A stretch of DNA of 64,000 nucleotides, taken from the NCBI GenBank assembly GCA_949358305.1, contig OX442318.1:8480501-8544500 (forward strand), in the 5' to 3' direction. Positions 11,072-22,799 of this stretch are shown here, piece by piece. Position 1 is the stretch's first letter. Every line of letters begins with the position of its first letter. This DNA is from Strigamia acuminata (taxonomy: Eukaryota > Arthropoda > Chilopoda > Geophilomorpha > Linotaeniidae). The notes below the pieces were generated by a model that had not been told where the DNA came from, ran no database searches, and worked only from the letters and a program-made list of their open reading frames with translations. A program made the translations under genes and the position numbers.

Positions 11072-11305
11072 TGAACCAATACAACGTTGACCTAATTCCA
11101 GCTGTATTACGCCTAACTGTGGACTGTACTCTACTACACGAAAAAGTAGTTCTGTGTCAAAACATCACCTTTGTGACAATGAAACAAGTGTTGGTAATCG
11201 ATCACAATGTCTGGAGTTCGATTACAATTCTGGTGTTTCGGGTTACTTTTTTTTGCCACTACACCAGTGATACGGCTGGAAATTACACAACGTTGTATTA
11301 GTTCA
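11072..11305. mobile_element. inverted-repeat element TGAACCAATACAACG
   Basis: Inverted ends (TGAACCAATACAACGTT and the reverse complement CAACGTTGTATTAGTTCA) bound about 235 bp. A paralogous copy is at 14752-14985. Parts of the same family occur inside first introns of CTL-B to CTL-D. Its right edge is interrupted by the hAT element that follows. Confidence 0.6.
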
Positions 11306-11308
11306 GCG

Positions 11309-11530
11309 CAGAGAGGAGCATTGACGTAAAATCCTTACTTGTTACCCGCCCGTTACCCGTCTCCAAAAAAAATTCTCTACCCTACCCTACCCGTACCCGT
11401 TTCTGAACGCGATTACGTGTGCCAGAGATGTGCATTGGCGTAAAAACCGTACCCGTTACCCGCCCGTACCCTACGGGTACGAGCGGGTACGGTTACGGTT
11501 ACGGGTACGGGTACCCGATGCTCCTCTCTG
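11309..11530. mobile_element. 222-bp hAT-type MITE with GGGTAC-rich interior
   Basis: Flanked by the exact 8-bp duplication GTTCAGCG (11301-11308 and 11531-11538), with termini CAGAGAGGAGCAT and ATGCTCCTCTCTG. The paralogous locus near 14980 has an empty site (GGCTCAGCGTATATAC). The interior is unusually rich in TACCCG/CGGGTA words arranged as a near-palindrome. Confidence 0.85.
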
Positions 11531-12019
11531 GTTCAGCGTATATACACTGACGATAATTACGTCACATTTCGACCAAGTAAAGTCACGTAAGTAACTTTCA
11601 GGAAAGTAACTGGAAAGTTCCTATTCCACCTTTTAGAAGTTGTGGTGATCTCACTTTATTTTCATGTTTTGTTTAAATAAAAATCGCCACTTAAAATATA
11701 TTGTGTATTATTTTATTTCACAATAGTTTGTCACCACCAAGAAAACAAACTCGAAGTCTGGTGGTAAGTAAGTTCATTCAATGAACAGTGACTTTCAGGA
11801 AAGGAAGGAAAGTGAAAGTCACTTCTTCTACAACAGATTAAATGCACCTATTGTTATAATAAAAAGATTTAAATGACAATTTCAATATGTGCTTAATACC
11901 ATAAGGCCTTTCGATTGCATCCACACTCAAGGAATAGTTAAAAAAAAAACAGATTTAAAATTAACTTCTAAACCAAACATAAAGAGGGTGTAAGAGTTTA
12001 CCAGATACCATGCAAACTA

Positions 12020-12367
12020 CCGTATGTGAGGAAATTGATCCTCTGTAATTATTATTGTTGTTTTTATTCTCACATAAGGATCCAAAGAATAACTCACGTG
12101 GGAATAGACTGCCGGCTATTAATTTTATTAATTTAATTTATTCGCCCAGAGAAGGAATTAACACCGATTTAGAAAGAATTAATAGCCCAACACAACAATA
12201 CATACAAATTAGAGCAACATAAACAAAGAAAGAAATAAAACATTTATTAGTTAACCGATGTTGTCTTGAAACATATTTATGGGTCATGAGTTGTATAATT
12301 ATTACACAATAAGGATATGTAAAAGGAACTGGTAAATTCATATTTTTAGTTTCATCCTTTTGACACC
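12020..12367 (+). promoter_or_regulatory. lectin-family promoter module (CTL-C)
   Basis: Near-copy of the module before CTL-B, including the AAAGAAAGAAATAAAACATT block. The TATA-like box is weaker here (GATATGTAAAAGG). The same variant precedes CTL-D. Confidence 0.65.
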
Positions 12368-14144
12368 ATGACTGCTGCCAAATTGAACGTTTGTAAGATA
12401 TTTTTCATAGTTTATTAGTTTGAAAATGCTAAGTTTTGAAATTTCTCTTAGTGACCAGTGCTGTTTTAACACTTTGCATACTTTTAAGATTTTTTTTAAA
12501 TATGTACAGCCTTTTAATTTATAACTTTTATTTAGATATTGAAAAGTTTGTGGAGGGGTACTTGCGGGTTATAAAATCTCAAGTTATAACCTTTCCTCTT
12601 ATAACAGGGTATCATTATAGGGAAAGTCTGAATTATAACTTTATTTTATTAAATAAAAGAGCCAATGATTTTGCCAACATGGCGCCTGACCCATTTTGTC
12701 ACTCTAAATGAATAAATTTGATATCTCATGAATTTGAAGATCAATCTTGTTGATCCTTATAAATGAAAAATGAAAGTATTTTAACGTATTAATTTATTCG
12801 AAGTAACCTAAGATAGACAAGATGTTATTAAATGCATTTTGCAACATATCGTGAGTTGTCAATTGGCAAGTTGCTGTGCTTCTCATTTAACAATAGAAAT
12901 AGTCCTATTTCCAATTAGTTGAGCCGTATCACTTGTGTAGTGGCACAAAAAAGTAGCCCATAACACCAGAATTGTTATCTAACTAGGCAAAACAACCAAT
13001 AAAAAACAAAACCTTTGTTTACATGCCAAAAGAAACCAACAAACTATGCTAACATTGATTGATTGATTACAAGGAGAAAAGCTTATTGAGCAAATAAAAT
13101 AAGCATTTTATTATCAATTAAATAAAATCCATCATTCTAATCACTTTTTACACTAAAATTCATTGAAAATAAACAGAACTACTTTTCCGCATAGTAGAGC
13201 ACAGTCCACAGTTAGGCGTAATCCGGCTCAACCAATTGGAAATAGGTCAACGTTGTATCGGTCTGGAGTATATCTTACGAATTTATACTACAGTTATTAC
13301 GTTATAACTTGACATATTATAACACATAGCACAAGCTCTCATCCGCAAACTCTCTATTGTGTAAGTTATAGTTATACTGTATACGTGATAAGTAAAATGT
13401 TATATTTTTTTCAGTCGTCATCATTTGCTGTTTGATTGGTGTTGCAATCGTTGACGGTGCTAATTGCCCCAAAAACTTCGTACAGCTTGGCGACTCTTGT
13501 TACCATTTTTCAACAGCGAGCGGTAGTTTTGTTGACGGAATATCCTATTGTTATGGCATAAATTCGCAGTATGTAAGCATCCAGTCAGCATCCGAATCAA
13601 GACTTATTAATGATTACATTGACCACCATCTAACAGATAGTCGTAAGGAGCTTCAACTAGGAAATAGTGTTGAATTTGTGCACAAAATTAATGTTATTTA
13701 CGGTACTTGTTAGTTAAAACTAATCAGGATTGCTTCTTTTGTATAATACTTTTTTGTGCACATTTTCTTCACAAATTTTCCGCAACGGAGCACTGGCAAA
13801 TGTACCAATTATATCAATTCTTTGTGACACTACTTTCAGCATCACCAAGAGATTTTTGGATCGGTGCTATGGATATATACCGAAACCGCAAATTTCATTG
13901 GATCGCCACAGGAGAACCTGTTGGCGTTGGCACATATGGTTGGTGTCCCGGCGAAGATAACAACCATCGGGGAAATGAATTTTGTATTCACATCCACAAA
14001 CATAATGGAAACGCTTGTTGGAATGACCTCGATTGTTACAACAAAGAATCAAACATTGTTGGTAACAAAATTAACCCGATTCGATTTATTTGTGAATCTA
14101 AATTGGGGTGCACGCAAACCTGTTCGAACGTTCCAAACATGTAA
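12368..14144 (+). CDS. CTL-C, secreted single-CTLD lectin-like protein
   Basis: Coding exons 12368-12392, 13415-13642 and 13840-14144 total 558 nt (185 residues). The signal peptide is built from exon 1 (MTAAKLN...) plus the start of exon 2 (VIICCLIGVAIVDG). The CTLD has SCYHFS, FWIGAMD, WCPGEDNN, CWNDLDC and FICE. As in CTL-B, EPN is replaced by EDN and WND is kept. The C-terminal tail LGCTQTC adds cysteines that may support disulphide-linked oligomers (inference). It also has two extra residues before the WC motif compared with B and D. AATAAA lies about 20 bp after the stop. The gene is a tandem copy of CTL-B: start-to-start distance is 4099 bp. Confidence 0.87.
12904..13246. mobile_element. 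inverted-repeat element in CTL-C intron 1
   Basis: Ends CCTATTTCCAATTAGTTGAG and the matching reverse complement CTCAACCAATTGGAAATAGG bound about 343 bp without coding sequence. A near-identical copy sits in the same place in CTL-D, so it was inherited through the tandem duplication. In CTL-B the left end is lost. Confidence 0.7.
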
Positions 14145-14334
14145 CAGTCACGAACTCTAAGCGAATAAATAAATAATTTTGTCACTAGATGGCGTTATTT
14201 TCTATGTAATAGTCTAATCTAATCTAATAGTCTTAATTACTCACAAAGTGTTTTCTTGGGGTTAGGCAACCCGGTACAATGGTACTAATGCATTGTTAAG
14301 ATTATACAGTTGGTGGAAAATGTCGAGTCGGAAG

Positions 14335-14660
14335 ACACAACAGTAATAAAAGCATTAAGAGCATTAGATTCGGTTAGTGTCTCAATGCTTACTACAAGTA
14401 GCTCTGACTTCGAGAGTTTGCAATATGCAATTCCCTCAATTCCCTAAATCTACATTTTTACGAATTTCAAATAAAAACCAGTGGGGCAATCAGCGATGAC
14501 TGCACCCACACAACTCCACTTGAGATGCCCAAATAAAAATAAAAATCAAACATAACAATTCAACTATCTAATCTAAAACATGTCTGTACTGGAATTGTGT
14601 ATTACTTGTACAATACAAACAAATCAAACAAAATCAAACTTATAAAATCGCAACATCTAC
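14335..14660 (-). pseudogene. decayed antisense CTL-A-like gene
   Basis: Minus-strand similarity to CTL-A covers exon 2 (the VTAVITDC, IAYC-K and ALVSIETQSESDALNAFIT regions) and a first exon ATGTTGCGATTTT at about 14648-14660. The donor after that exon is mutated from GT to AT, the central CYHF part is deleted, and stops are present. It lies tail-to-tail downstream of CTL-C, as CTL-A relatives do downstream of other members. Confidence 0.75.
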
Positions 14661-14751
14661 CGTAGCACCCATAATATCAAATTAAATCCAAAAATCAATA
14701 CGAATTTGCTTTTATCCTCTTTATCTGTCGTATTAATTACGTACATATACT

Positions 14752-14985
14752 CTGAACCAATACAACGTTCACCTAATTCCAGCTGTATTACGCCTAACTG
14801 TGGACTGTACTCTACTACACGAAAAATTAGTTCTGTGTCAAAGCATCACCTTTGTGACAATGAAACAAGTGTTGGTAATTGATCACAATGTCTGGAGTTC
14901 GATTACAATTCTGTTGTTTCTGGTTATTTTTTTGTGCCACTATACCAGTGAAACGGCTGGAAATTACACAACGTTGTATTGGCTC
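14752..14985. mobile_element. inverted-repeat element, paralogue of 11072-11305
   Basis: Same inverted termini (TGAACCAATACAACGTT) and interior as the copy at 11072, but without the hAT insertion at its right edge. It therefore supplies the empty site for that hAT element. Confidence 0.6.
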
Positions 14986-15124
14986 AGCGTATATACACTG
15001 TATTGATTAATTAATTCTCAAGAAATCGTTATTTGATGATCATGAATGTTCTGCCCTTGAATATGTTTGTCACCATCCAATTTCAAGTGACTTTATTTAT
15101 TTAGATAATGCTAGTTATCACTAA

Positions 15125-15589
15125 CGTCTTCCCTCGAATATAACGTCATGACGTTGTATTGTGTTTTTTTAGTACAACTTCTGAAAAATCACAATTTTGT
15201 TGTAAAACTACTAAAAAACCAGAAATTTTGTTGTAAAACTTCTAAAAAATCAGAATTTTTTTGTAAAATTTCTGAAAAATCAGTAATTGGTAATGTAATT
15301 TTGAAAAAAAAAATTGATTTGAAATTTCAAGTTCAAAATATACAGTACGTTTTCAATTCGTGTCCAATTCGTGTCCGATTTGGTTCAATTCATTTTCAAT
15401 TCAATGCTTCCTGGCATCGCGCCTGTAAAAAGCGCACCCCGCAACGCTTCTCAAATATAACGTGAATATAACGTCATGCCGTTGTATCTGAAGTGACGTT
15501 ATATTCGAAAAATCGCTAAAACTTTCAAAAACAGCGATTTTTGAAAAAACTTGAATATAACGTCATGACGTTATGTTCGAGGGAAGACG
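15125..15589. mobile_element. 465-bp inverted-repeat element with internal 36-bp tandem repeats
   Basis: Termini CGTCTTCCCTCGAATATAAC and the reverse complement ending GAGGGAAGACG, each about 32 bp with an inner TAACGTCATGACGTT palindrome. The interior has three to four imperfect copies of a roughly 35-bp unit (TTGTAAAACTTCTAAAAAATC-like). It is absent from the corresponding position near CTL-B. Confidence 0.75.
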
Positions 15590-16129
15590 GTAGGTTCGTT
15601 CAATCTGCTTGGAGAAAGTCACTTAACTGCCTTAACTGCCTTTCAGAGGGCGGAAGTGACGATAATTACGTCACATTTTGACCAAGTAAAGTCACGTAAG
15701 TGACTTTCAGGAAAGTAACTGGAAAATTCCTATTCCACCTTTTAGAAGTTGTGGTGATATCACTTTATTTTCATGTTTTGTTTAAATAAAAATCGCCACT
15801 TAAAATATATTGTGTATTATTTTATTTCACAATAGTTTGTCACCACCAAGAAAACAAACTCGAAGTCTGGTGGTAAGTAAGTGCATTCAATGAAAAGTGA
15901 CTTTAAGGAAAAGAAGGAAAGTGAAAAGTCACTTCTTCTACCACAGATTGAATGCACCTATTGTTACAATAAAAAGATTTAAATGACAATTTCAATATGT
16001 GCTTAATACCATAAGGCCTTTCGTTTGCATCCACACTTAAGGAATAGTAAAAAAAAAAAGAGACTAAAAATTAACTTCTAAACCAAACATAAAGAGGGTG
16101 TAGGAGTTTACCAGATACCATGCAAACTA

Positions 16130-16463
16130 CCGTATGTGGGTAAATTGATCCTCCGTAATTACTATTGTCGTTTTTATTCTCACATAAGGATCCAAAGAAT
16201 AACTCACTGCCGGCTATTAATTTTATTAATTTAATTTATTCGTCCAGAGAAGGAATTAGCACCGATTTAGGAAGAATTAATAGCCCAACACAACAATACA
16301 AACAAATGAGAGCAACTTAAACAAAGAAAGAAATAAAACATTTATTAGTTAACTGATGTCGTCTTTTCATATTTATGGGTGATGAGTTGTATAATTATTA
16401 CACAATAAGGATATGTAAAAGGAACTGGTAAATTCATATTTTTAGGTTCATCCTTTTGACACC
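16130..16463 (+). promoter_or_regulatory. lectin-family promoter module (CTL-D)
   Basis: Near-identical to the module before CTL-C, including the weak TATA-like box GATATGTAAAAGG. It has a small deletion of the CACGTGGGAATAGA segment present before B and C. Confidence 0.65.
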
Positions 16464-18214
16464 ATGACTGCTGCCAAATTGAACGTTTGTAAGATATTTT
16501 TCATAGTATATTAGTTTGAAAATGCTAAGTTTTGAAATTCCTCTCAGTGACCAGTGCTGTTTTAAGACTTTGCATACTTTTAAGATTTTTTTAAATATGT
16601 ACAGCTTTTTAATTTATAACTTTTATGTAGATATTAAACAGTTTGTGGAGGGATACTTGCGGGTTATAACCTTATACTCTTATAACAGGGTATCATTATA
16701 GGAAAAGTCTGAATTATAACTTTATTTTATTAAATAAGAGAGCCAATGATTTTGCCAACATGGCGCCTGACCCGTTTTGTCACTCTAAATGAAATATATT
16801 TGATATCTCATGAATTTCAAGATCAATCTTGTTGTTCCTTATAAATGAGAAAAGAAAATATTTTAATGTATTAATTTATTCAAAGTATTCTCCACCTACA
16901 GTAATGCATGCTTGTAACCTAAGATAGACAAGATGTTATTACCGGTAAATGAATTTTGCAACATATCGTGAGTTATCAATTGGCAAGCTGCTGTGCTGAT
17001 TTAACGATAGAAACTAGTCCTATTTCCAATTGGTTGAGCCGTATCACTGGTGTAGTGGCACAAAAAAGTAGCCCATAACACCAGAATTGTTATCTAACTA
17101 GGCAAAACAACCAATAAAAAACAAAACCTTTGTTTACCTGCCAAAAGAAACCAACAAACTATGCTAACATTGATTGATTGATTACAAGGGGAAAAGCTTA
17201 TTGAGCAAATAAAATAACCATTTTATTATCAAATAAATAAAATCCATCATTCTAATCACTTTTTACACTAAAATTCATTAAAATTAAACAGAACTACTTT
17301 TCCGCATAGTAGAGCACAGTCCACAGTTAGGCGTAATCCGGCTCAACCAATTGGTAATAGGTCAACGTTGTATCGGTCTGGAGTATATCGTGCGAATTTA
17401 TACTACAGTTATTACGTTATAACTTGACATATTATAACACATAGCACAAGCTCTCTTCTGCAAACTCTCTATTGTATAAGTTATAGTTATTTTTTTTCAG
17501 TCGTCATCATTTGCTGTATGATTGGTGTTGCAATCGCTGACGGTGCTGGTTGCCAAAAAAACTTCGTACAGCTTGGCGAATCTTGTTACCATTTTTCAAC
17601 AGCGAGCGGTAGTTTTGTTGACGGAATATCATATTGTAATGGCTTACATTCGCAGTATGTAAGCATCCAGTCAGGACACGAATCAAAACTTATTAATGAT
17701 TACATTGACAACCATGTGACAGATAGTCGTAAGGAGCTTCAACTAGAAAATAGTGTTGAATTTGTGCACAAAACACGCTAAACAATTAATGTTATTTACT
17801 TGTTAGTTAAAACTAATCAGGATTGCTTCTTTTGTATAATACTTTTTTTGTGCACATTTTCTATACAAATTTTCCGCAATGGAGCACTGGCAAATGTACC
17901 AACTATATCAATTTTTTGTGACACTACTTTCAGCCACACCAAGAGATTTTTGGATCGGTGCTAATGATATATACCGAACCCGCAAATTTCATTGGATCGC
18001 CACAGGAGAACCTGTTCTCGCATATAGTTGGTGTCCCGGCGAAGATAACAATCATCGGGGAAATGAATTTTGTATTCACATCCACAAATATCAGGGAAAA
18101 GCTTGTTGGAATGACCTCGATTGTTACAACAAAGAATCAAACATTGTTGGTAACAAGATTAACCCGATTCGATTTCTTTGTGAATCTAAATTGGGGTGCA
18201 CGCAAACCTGTTGA
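16464..18214 (+). CDS. CTL-D, secreted single-CTLD lectin-like protein
   Basis: Coding exons 16464-16488, 17501-17728 and 17934-18214 total 534 nt (177 residues). Organisation and motifs follow CTL-C: signal peptide from MTAAKLN, then SCYHFS, FWIGAND, WCPGEDNN, CWNDLDC and FLCE. The EDN variant of the sugar motif is kept and WND is intact. The stop comes right after LGCTQTC, eight codons earlier than in CTL-C, through a TGA in place of the Cys-Ser region. Start-to-start distance from CTL-C is 4096 bp, so it is the third copy of the 4.1-kb tandem unit. AATAAA lies downstream, followed by a MITE. Confidence 0.87.
17019..17361. mobile_element. inverted-repeat element in CTL-D intron 1
   Basis: Same element and position as in CTL-C intron 1, with 20-bp-plus inverted ends beginning CCTATTTCCAATTGG. 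Non-coding. Confidence 0.7.
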
Positions 18215-18311
18215 AACGCTCCAAACATGTAACAGTCACGAACTCTAAGCGAATAAATAAATAATTTTGTCACTAGATGGCGTTATTTTGTATATAATAG
18301 TCTAATCTAAT

Positions 18312-19354
18312 CAAGGAGGTGAGAAGGAGATGTAACTCAATAACCACTTCCGCCACAATGCTCACCTTCTGTGAGATGACGTCACTAAATCTCAAGCCGC
18401 CATTTTGCATACAACCTAGTAAAAAAATGTTATGGTGATAACGATTTTTATTGGTTATGTCGAATTTTATTGGTTTTATGTCAATTTTTAGTAGTTTTAT
18501 GTCGATTGTTATTGGTTTTGTATCGATTTTTATTGGTTTTACCGATTTTTATTGGTTTTACCGATTTTTTATTGAAGTTCTCAATTTTTTTTGTTTTTTT
18601 TTTGTTGATTTTTATTTCTTTTAGTTGCTTTAAGTTAAATTTTTATTAATTTTAGTTGATTACTTATCGATTTTATTGATTTTTAGTTGATTAATAATAG
18701 ATTTTATTGATTTTTAGATGATTACTAATCGATTTTATTGATTTTTAGTTGATTTTTTATCAATTTTATTAATTTTTGATTGAATTTTTCTTGATTTTAT
18801 TCATTTTCGTAATTAGATAATCAACTAGAAATCATTAAAATCGATAGATCATCAACTAATATGTATTGATTTTACCGATTGCTAGTTGATTTTCAGTTGA
18901 AAATGAAAAATCTGTCAAAATGATTTTTCATGACTTTTTTCTTTCAATTTTAACTTTAAAAAATTGATAAATTAAAATCTAATTTAATTCAACTTTATTT
19001 ATTTTTATTTTTTTATTTATTACTGTTGATAATGCGCGAATTTAAGATACGCGCATCTAATCCGCAAATTTAAATCGCGAAGATGCGCAGATTTGATTCC
19101 CACCCCTAAAAAAAATAATTTTGAACAAACACAATTGTTAGATTTGTTTGTTTGGTTCACCACTTAAAATATGTTGTACTTGTTGATTTCTCAGTGCATG
19201 GTATTATGAAAAATATTATTATATAATTATATAATTTATAATTATTATATTATGAAGTATCCCAACATGCAATGCAGCATTGCGCATGCGCATACCAACT
19301 AGTCTGCGCATGAAACCCAAGTTTTGTATTGAGTTACATCTTCTCACCTCCTTG
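18312..19354. mobile_element. 1.04-kb inverted-repeat element with T-rich interior
   Basis: Termini CAAGGAGGTGAGAAG and CTTCTCACCTCCTTG, with inverted similarity continuing to ACTCAATA. It splits a TCTAATCTAATC string that is continuous downstream of CTL-C, which marks the insertion. The exact target duplication cannot be read because of the local repeat. The left half of the interior is long runs of GATTTTTATTGGTTTTA-like words, and no protein is encoded. Confidence 0.75.
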
Positions 19355-19475
19355 ATCTAATCTAATAGTCTTAATTACTCACAAAGTGTTTCCTTGGGGT
19401 TAGGCAACCCGGTACAATGGTACTAATGCATTGTTAATATTATACAGTTGGTGGAAAATGTCGAGTCGGAAGACA

Positions 19476-19700
19476 CAACAGTAATAAAAGCATTAAGAGC
19501 ATTAGATTCGGTTAGTGTCTCAATGCTTACTACAAGTAGCTCTGACTTCGAGAGTTTGCAATATGCAATTCCCTCAATTCCCTAAATCTACATTTTTACG
19601 AATTTCAAATAAAAACCAGTGGGGCAATCAGCGATGACTGCACCCACGTCACAACACCACTTGAGATGTTCAAATAAAAATAAAAATCAAACATTACAAT
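19476..19700 (-). pseudogene. decayed antisense CTL-A-like fragment
   Basis: Near-copy of the fragment downstream of CTL-C (14335 onward), with the IETQSESDALNAFIT-like region readable on the minus strand and the same internal deletion. No first exon is found here. The deletion was thus present before CTL-C and CTL-D units duplicated. Confidence 0.7.
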
Positions 19701-19796
19701 TCAACTATCTAATCTAAAACATGTCTGTACTGGAATTGTGCATTACAATACAAACAAGCTTTTTTAAAAACAGAGCCATCTGTTGGACGTAAAAGC

Positions 19797-19875
19797 AACA
19801 CGGGATTTATTTCCACGGGATTTATTTCCACAGGATTTATTTCCACGGGATTTATTTCCATGGAATTTATATCCT
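19797..19875. repeat. short tandem repeat GGGATTTATTTCCAC
   Basis: Five to six imperfect 15-bp units. A shorter version (two to three units) is at 56155-56200 upstream of CTL-J, in an otherwise homologous segment, so the unit number changes between paralogues. Confidence 0.75.
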
Positions 19876-20139
19876 CGGGATTTATGAGCCACAACAACGC
19901 GTGGCCGGATACAGCTAGTTAAAACGTATATTCAAAACCGGATTTACTTTATTTAATCGCCCAGTCTAGGAATTAGAATCTAATTCAGGATGATAGTGGA
20001 AATAATAGCCCAACAAATTAATAAAAACTAATTACAGCAACATAGAACAAAGAAAGAAATAAAACATTTATTAGTTAACATGCGTGGCCTTTAAACATAT
20101 TTGTGGGTCATTAAATGTAAAAATATCACACAACAAGGA

Positions 20140-20147
20140 TATATAAG
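20140..20147 (+). promoter_or_regulatory. TATA box of CTL-E
   Basis: TATATAAG, 43 bp before the start codon, within the conserved lectin promoter module (GGAACTGGTACATTCATATT follows). The same octamer at the same spacing precedes H, I and J. Confidence 0.7.
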
Positions 20148-20190
20148 AGGAACTGGTACATTCATATTATAGTTTCTTCACTTGGACACC

Positions 20191-22769
20191 ATGGCTGCTG
20201 GCAAATTAAACGTTCGTAAGTTATTTTTCGTAGTGTATTACTTTGAAAATGCTAAGCTTGTAATTCCTCTCAGTGACCAGTGCTGGTTTAACACTACTGT
20301 GGGAAAAACTAAAGCTTTGTGGCTAGGTGAATCGCTTTAATCTAGTGGTAGCTTTAACTTCAGTTCTAGCATTTTATGTAAGCATCATTTTCGCGTTCGC
20401 AAATCGTTTGGAGCGGTTGAAGTAGGATTAGAGTTGTTATTTTGTCAAAAGTTGATGAAAGTTGAGTGTGAATGAATGCATATGTGTGGTTTGATGAAAA
20501 CTTTAACAGGAAGTGGCTTTATTGTACTAAATTTGGGGGTCTTCAAAGTAAATTCAGGGAAAGCACCCAGGCACAACACATGTTCCCCTGACACGTCATT
20601 CAATGTCAAGGCTCCAAATACAAACAAAACAAATACACGATTTAGATGAGAAAAGAATAACATTTACACTAATAAAACAAATCCAATAAAAATATTACAA
20701 GTTTTAACAATCATTTAAGATGGCGTTTAGTTGGAATGACTAAAATCAATAAGATTTATTAAAAATTCTAATATTCTCAATATGGATTCGTAGATCCTGA
20801 GAATTATGTCTGAACTTAACTTATACAATATACAAACACACTAATCAACTTGGCAAAAATTTAGGCAGTATTTGCATTCTTGAATTTCCGCTTGCAATTC
20901 GAGTAAGCTCCACAAATTCAACACACTAAACAGACAAAAACATTTTCACTACTGTAGTAAACAATTATAAATTCATAAGAAAAGCTTAAGGTGGAAACAC
21001 AAGGGAGCTGGTAAAATTCCAAAGCTTGCTTTTACTTGAAAAAGCGGCTAAATACTCGCCCGCTTGAGCAAACACAAGCTTGCGTTTTTATTCAAAGCTT
21101 TGTTTTGAAGCGAGCTTGTACTCACAAACTGAGTTTGATTAACCAGCTTCAAGCTTGCTGGTGTTTTGGTCATGTGACTTTGACAGCCAATCAGAATCGT
21201 GAGAAAATTCTTGGAGGAGATTTTGACGGGAATTTCTGGCTAGCTACCTAGCTACCGGTAGCTTGAGTTTGCCAGTTAAGCTGGTAAGCCAAAAGAGGGT
21301 CAAGTGAGCTTGTAAATGGTTCCCTCTTTAAACTTGTACAAGCAAGATTTCCAATTTTACCCGCTTCCTTGTGTTTCCACCTCAAGCTTTTCTTATGAAT
21401 TTACAATTGTATACTACAGTTTATAAAATTATAACTTGACATTTTGTAACACACAAGTATCCCTCCGCAAACTCTCTATTGTACAAGTTATACATAGTTC
21501 TACGCTATGAGTGAAACACTAGATTTTTTTTTTCAGTGGTCATCATTTGCTGTATGATTGGTGTTGCGATCGTTGACGGTGATTGCCCCAATGACTTCGT
21601 ACACCTTGGCGAATCGTGTTACCATTTTTCTACAGAAACCGGTAATTTTTTTGACGGAATATCATATTGTGGAAAATTACACACGCAGTATGTAAGCATC
21701 CAGTCAGACGCCGAATCAACCCTTATTAATGATTACATTGACAAGACTCTAACAGACAGTCGTAAGGAACCTCAACTTGAAAATAACGTAGAATTTGTGC
21801 ACAAAACCCGCTAAAAAATTAATATTATTTACTTGTTGGTTAAAACTAATCAGGTTACGCTTTTTACGCTTTTTATGCGTAATACCTTTTTTCGTGCAAA
21901 TTTTCTATAAAAATTCTCCGCAACGGAGTACAAGCAAACAAATAAATTCTTTGTTACTATACTTACAGCACTGAAAAGAAATTTTTGGATTGGTGCTAAC
22001 GATATGATTAAAAACCGCGTATTTTATTGGCTCGCCACAGGAGAAGCTGTTGGCACAACTAATTGGTGTCCCGGCGAAGCAAACAACCATCAGGGAAAAG
22101 AATTTTGTGTTCACATCATCATAGTTTCGGGAAAGGCTTGTTGGAATGACTTCTTTTGTGATCTCAAAGAATCAACAATTTTTTCTGATAGAGCAGACCC
22201 GATTCGATTTCTTTGTGAATCTAAATTTGGGCACGTTCAAACCAAATCTGAATCTGAAAGCGGCAAATGTCCAGAAAATTTCGAAAAAATAGATGGAAAC
22301 TGCTATCATTTTACACGTGAAAGTGGTAACTTCATGGAAGCAAAACATTACTGTGCAAAACTGAACGCAGATCCCATAACTCCCGATACGGCTGTAAAAT
22401 CGTCGAGACTTAGTCTACATATTTACCACAAAAATAAATACGGTAAGTTCGTACCGTTGTAATATTGTTTGATGTATACATTTTTACAGCAACATTTCAA
22501 ATTTAGATAAAATCGGTTACTGGACTTCGGGCAAGGAAGTTAACGATGTAAATGCCTACACGTGGCTGAGTACAGGAAAAACTTTCACGTTCACGAATTG
22601 GTGTAAAGGCGAACCGAGCAGTAAAGGCACCGCAGAGCATTGCGTCTACATACTGAATTGGGAAGGTGGAAACGTTTGTTGGAGTGATCATCTCTGCTTC
22701 GACAATTTTGATAATGGAGCAAGATTAAATTTTTTGTGTGAACACAGACCTATTCCAATTAAGAACTAA
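20191..22769 (+). CDS. CTL-E, secreted protein with two CTLDs
   Basis: Coding exons 20191-20215, 21537-21761, 21969-22442 and 22507-22769 total 987 nt (328 residues). Exon 1 (MAAGKLN...) plus VIICCMIGVAIVDG forms the signal peptide. CTLD1 has SCYHFS, FWIGAND, WCPGEANN, CWNDFFC and FLCE; EPN has become EAN. A short Ser/Glu-rich linker (around KSESESGKC) leads to CTLD2 with NCYHFT, YWTSGKEV, WCKGEPS, CWSDHLC and FLCEH; EPN has become EPS and WND has become WSD. Exon 3 holds the second half of CTLD1 fused to the first half of CTLD2, with no intron at the domain border. Exon 4 uses the acceptor TTTAG at 22506; an earlier AG would put a stop in frame. AATAAA lies about 15 bp after the stop. Intron 1 carries a MITE. 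Confidence 0.87.
20990..21381. mobile_element. TTAA-type MITE (GGTGGAAACACAAGG family), copy 1
   Basis: Inverted ends GGTGGAAACACAAGGGAG, flanked by TTAA on the left and TCAA on the right, about 390 bp, non-coding. Other copies are at 41328-41710 and 57914-58271, all in first introns of lectin genes. The TTAA target resembles piggyBac-type integration. Confidence 0.75.
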
Positions 22770-22799
22770 TATGTAAAGCTGCACAAATAAAAGATTTAT

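Noticed and set aside
22452-22506. CTL-E exon 4 starting at the earlier AG (TTTTTACAG)
   Set aside because: It would bring a TAG stop into frame after five codons. The later TTTAG acceptor keeps the frame and restores CTLD2, and the same holds in H and J.
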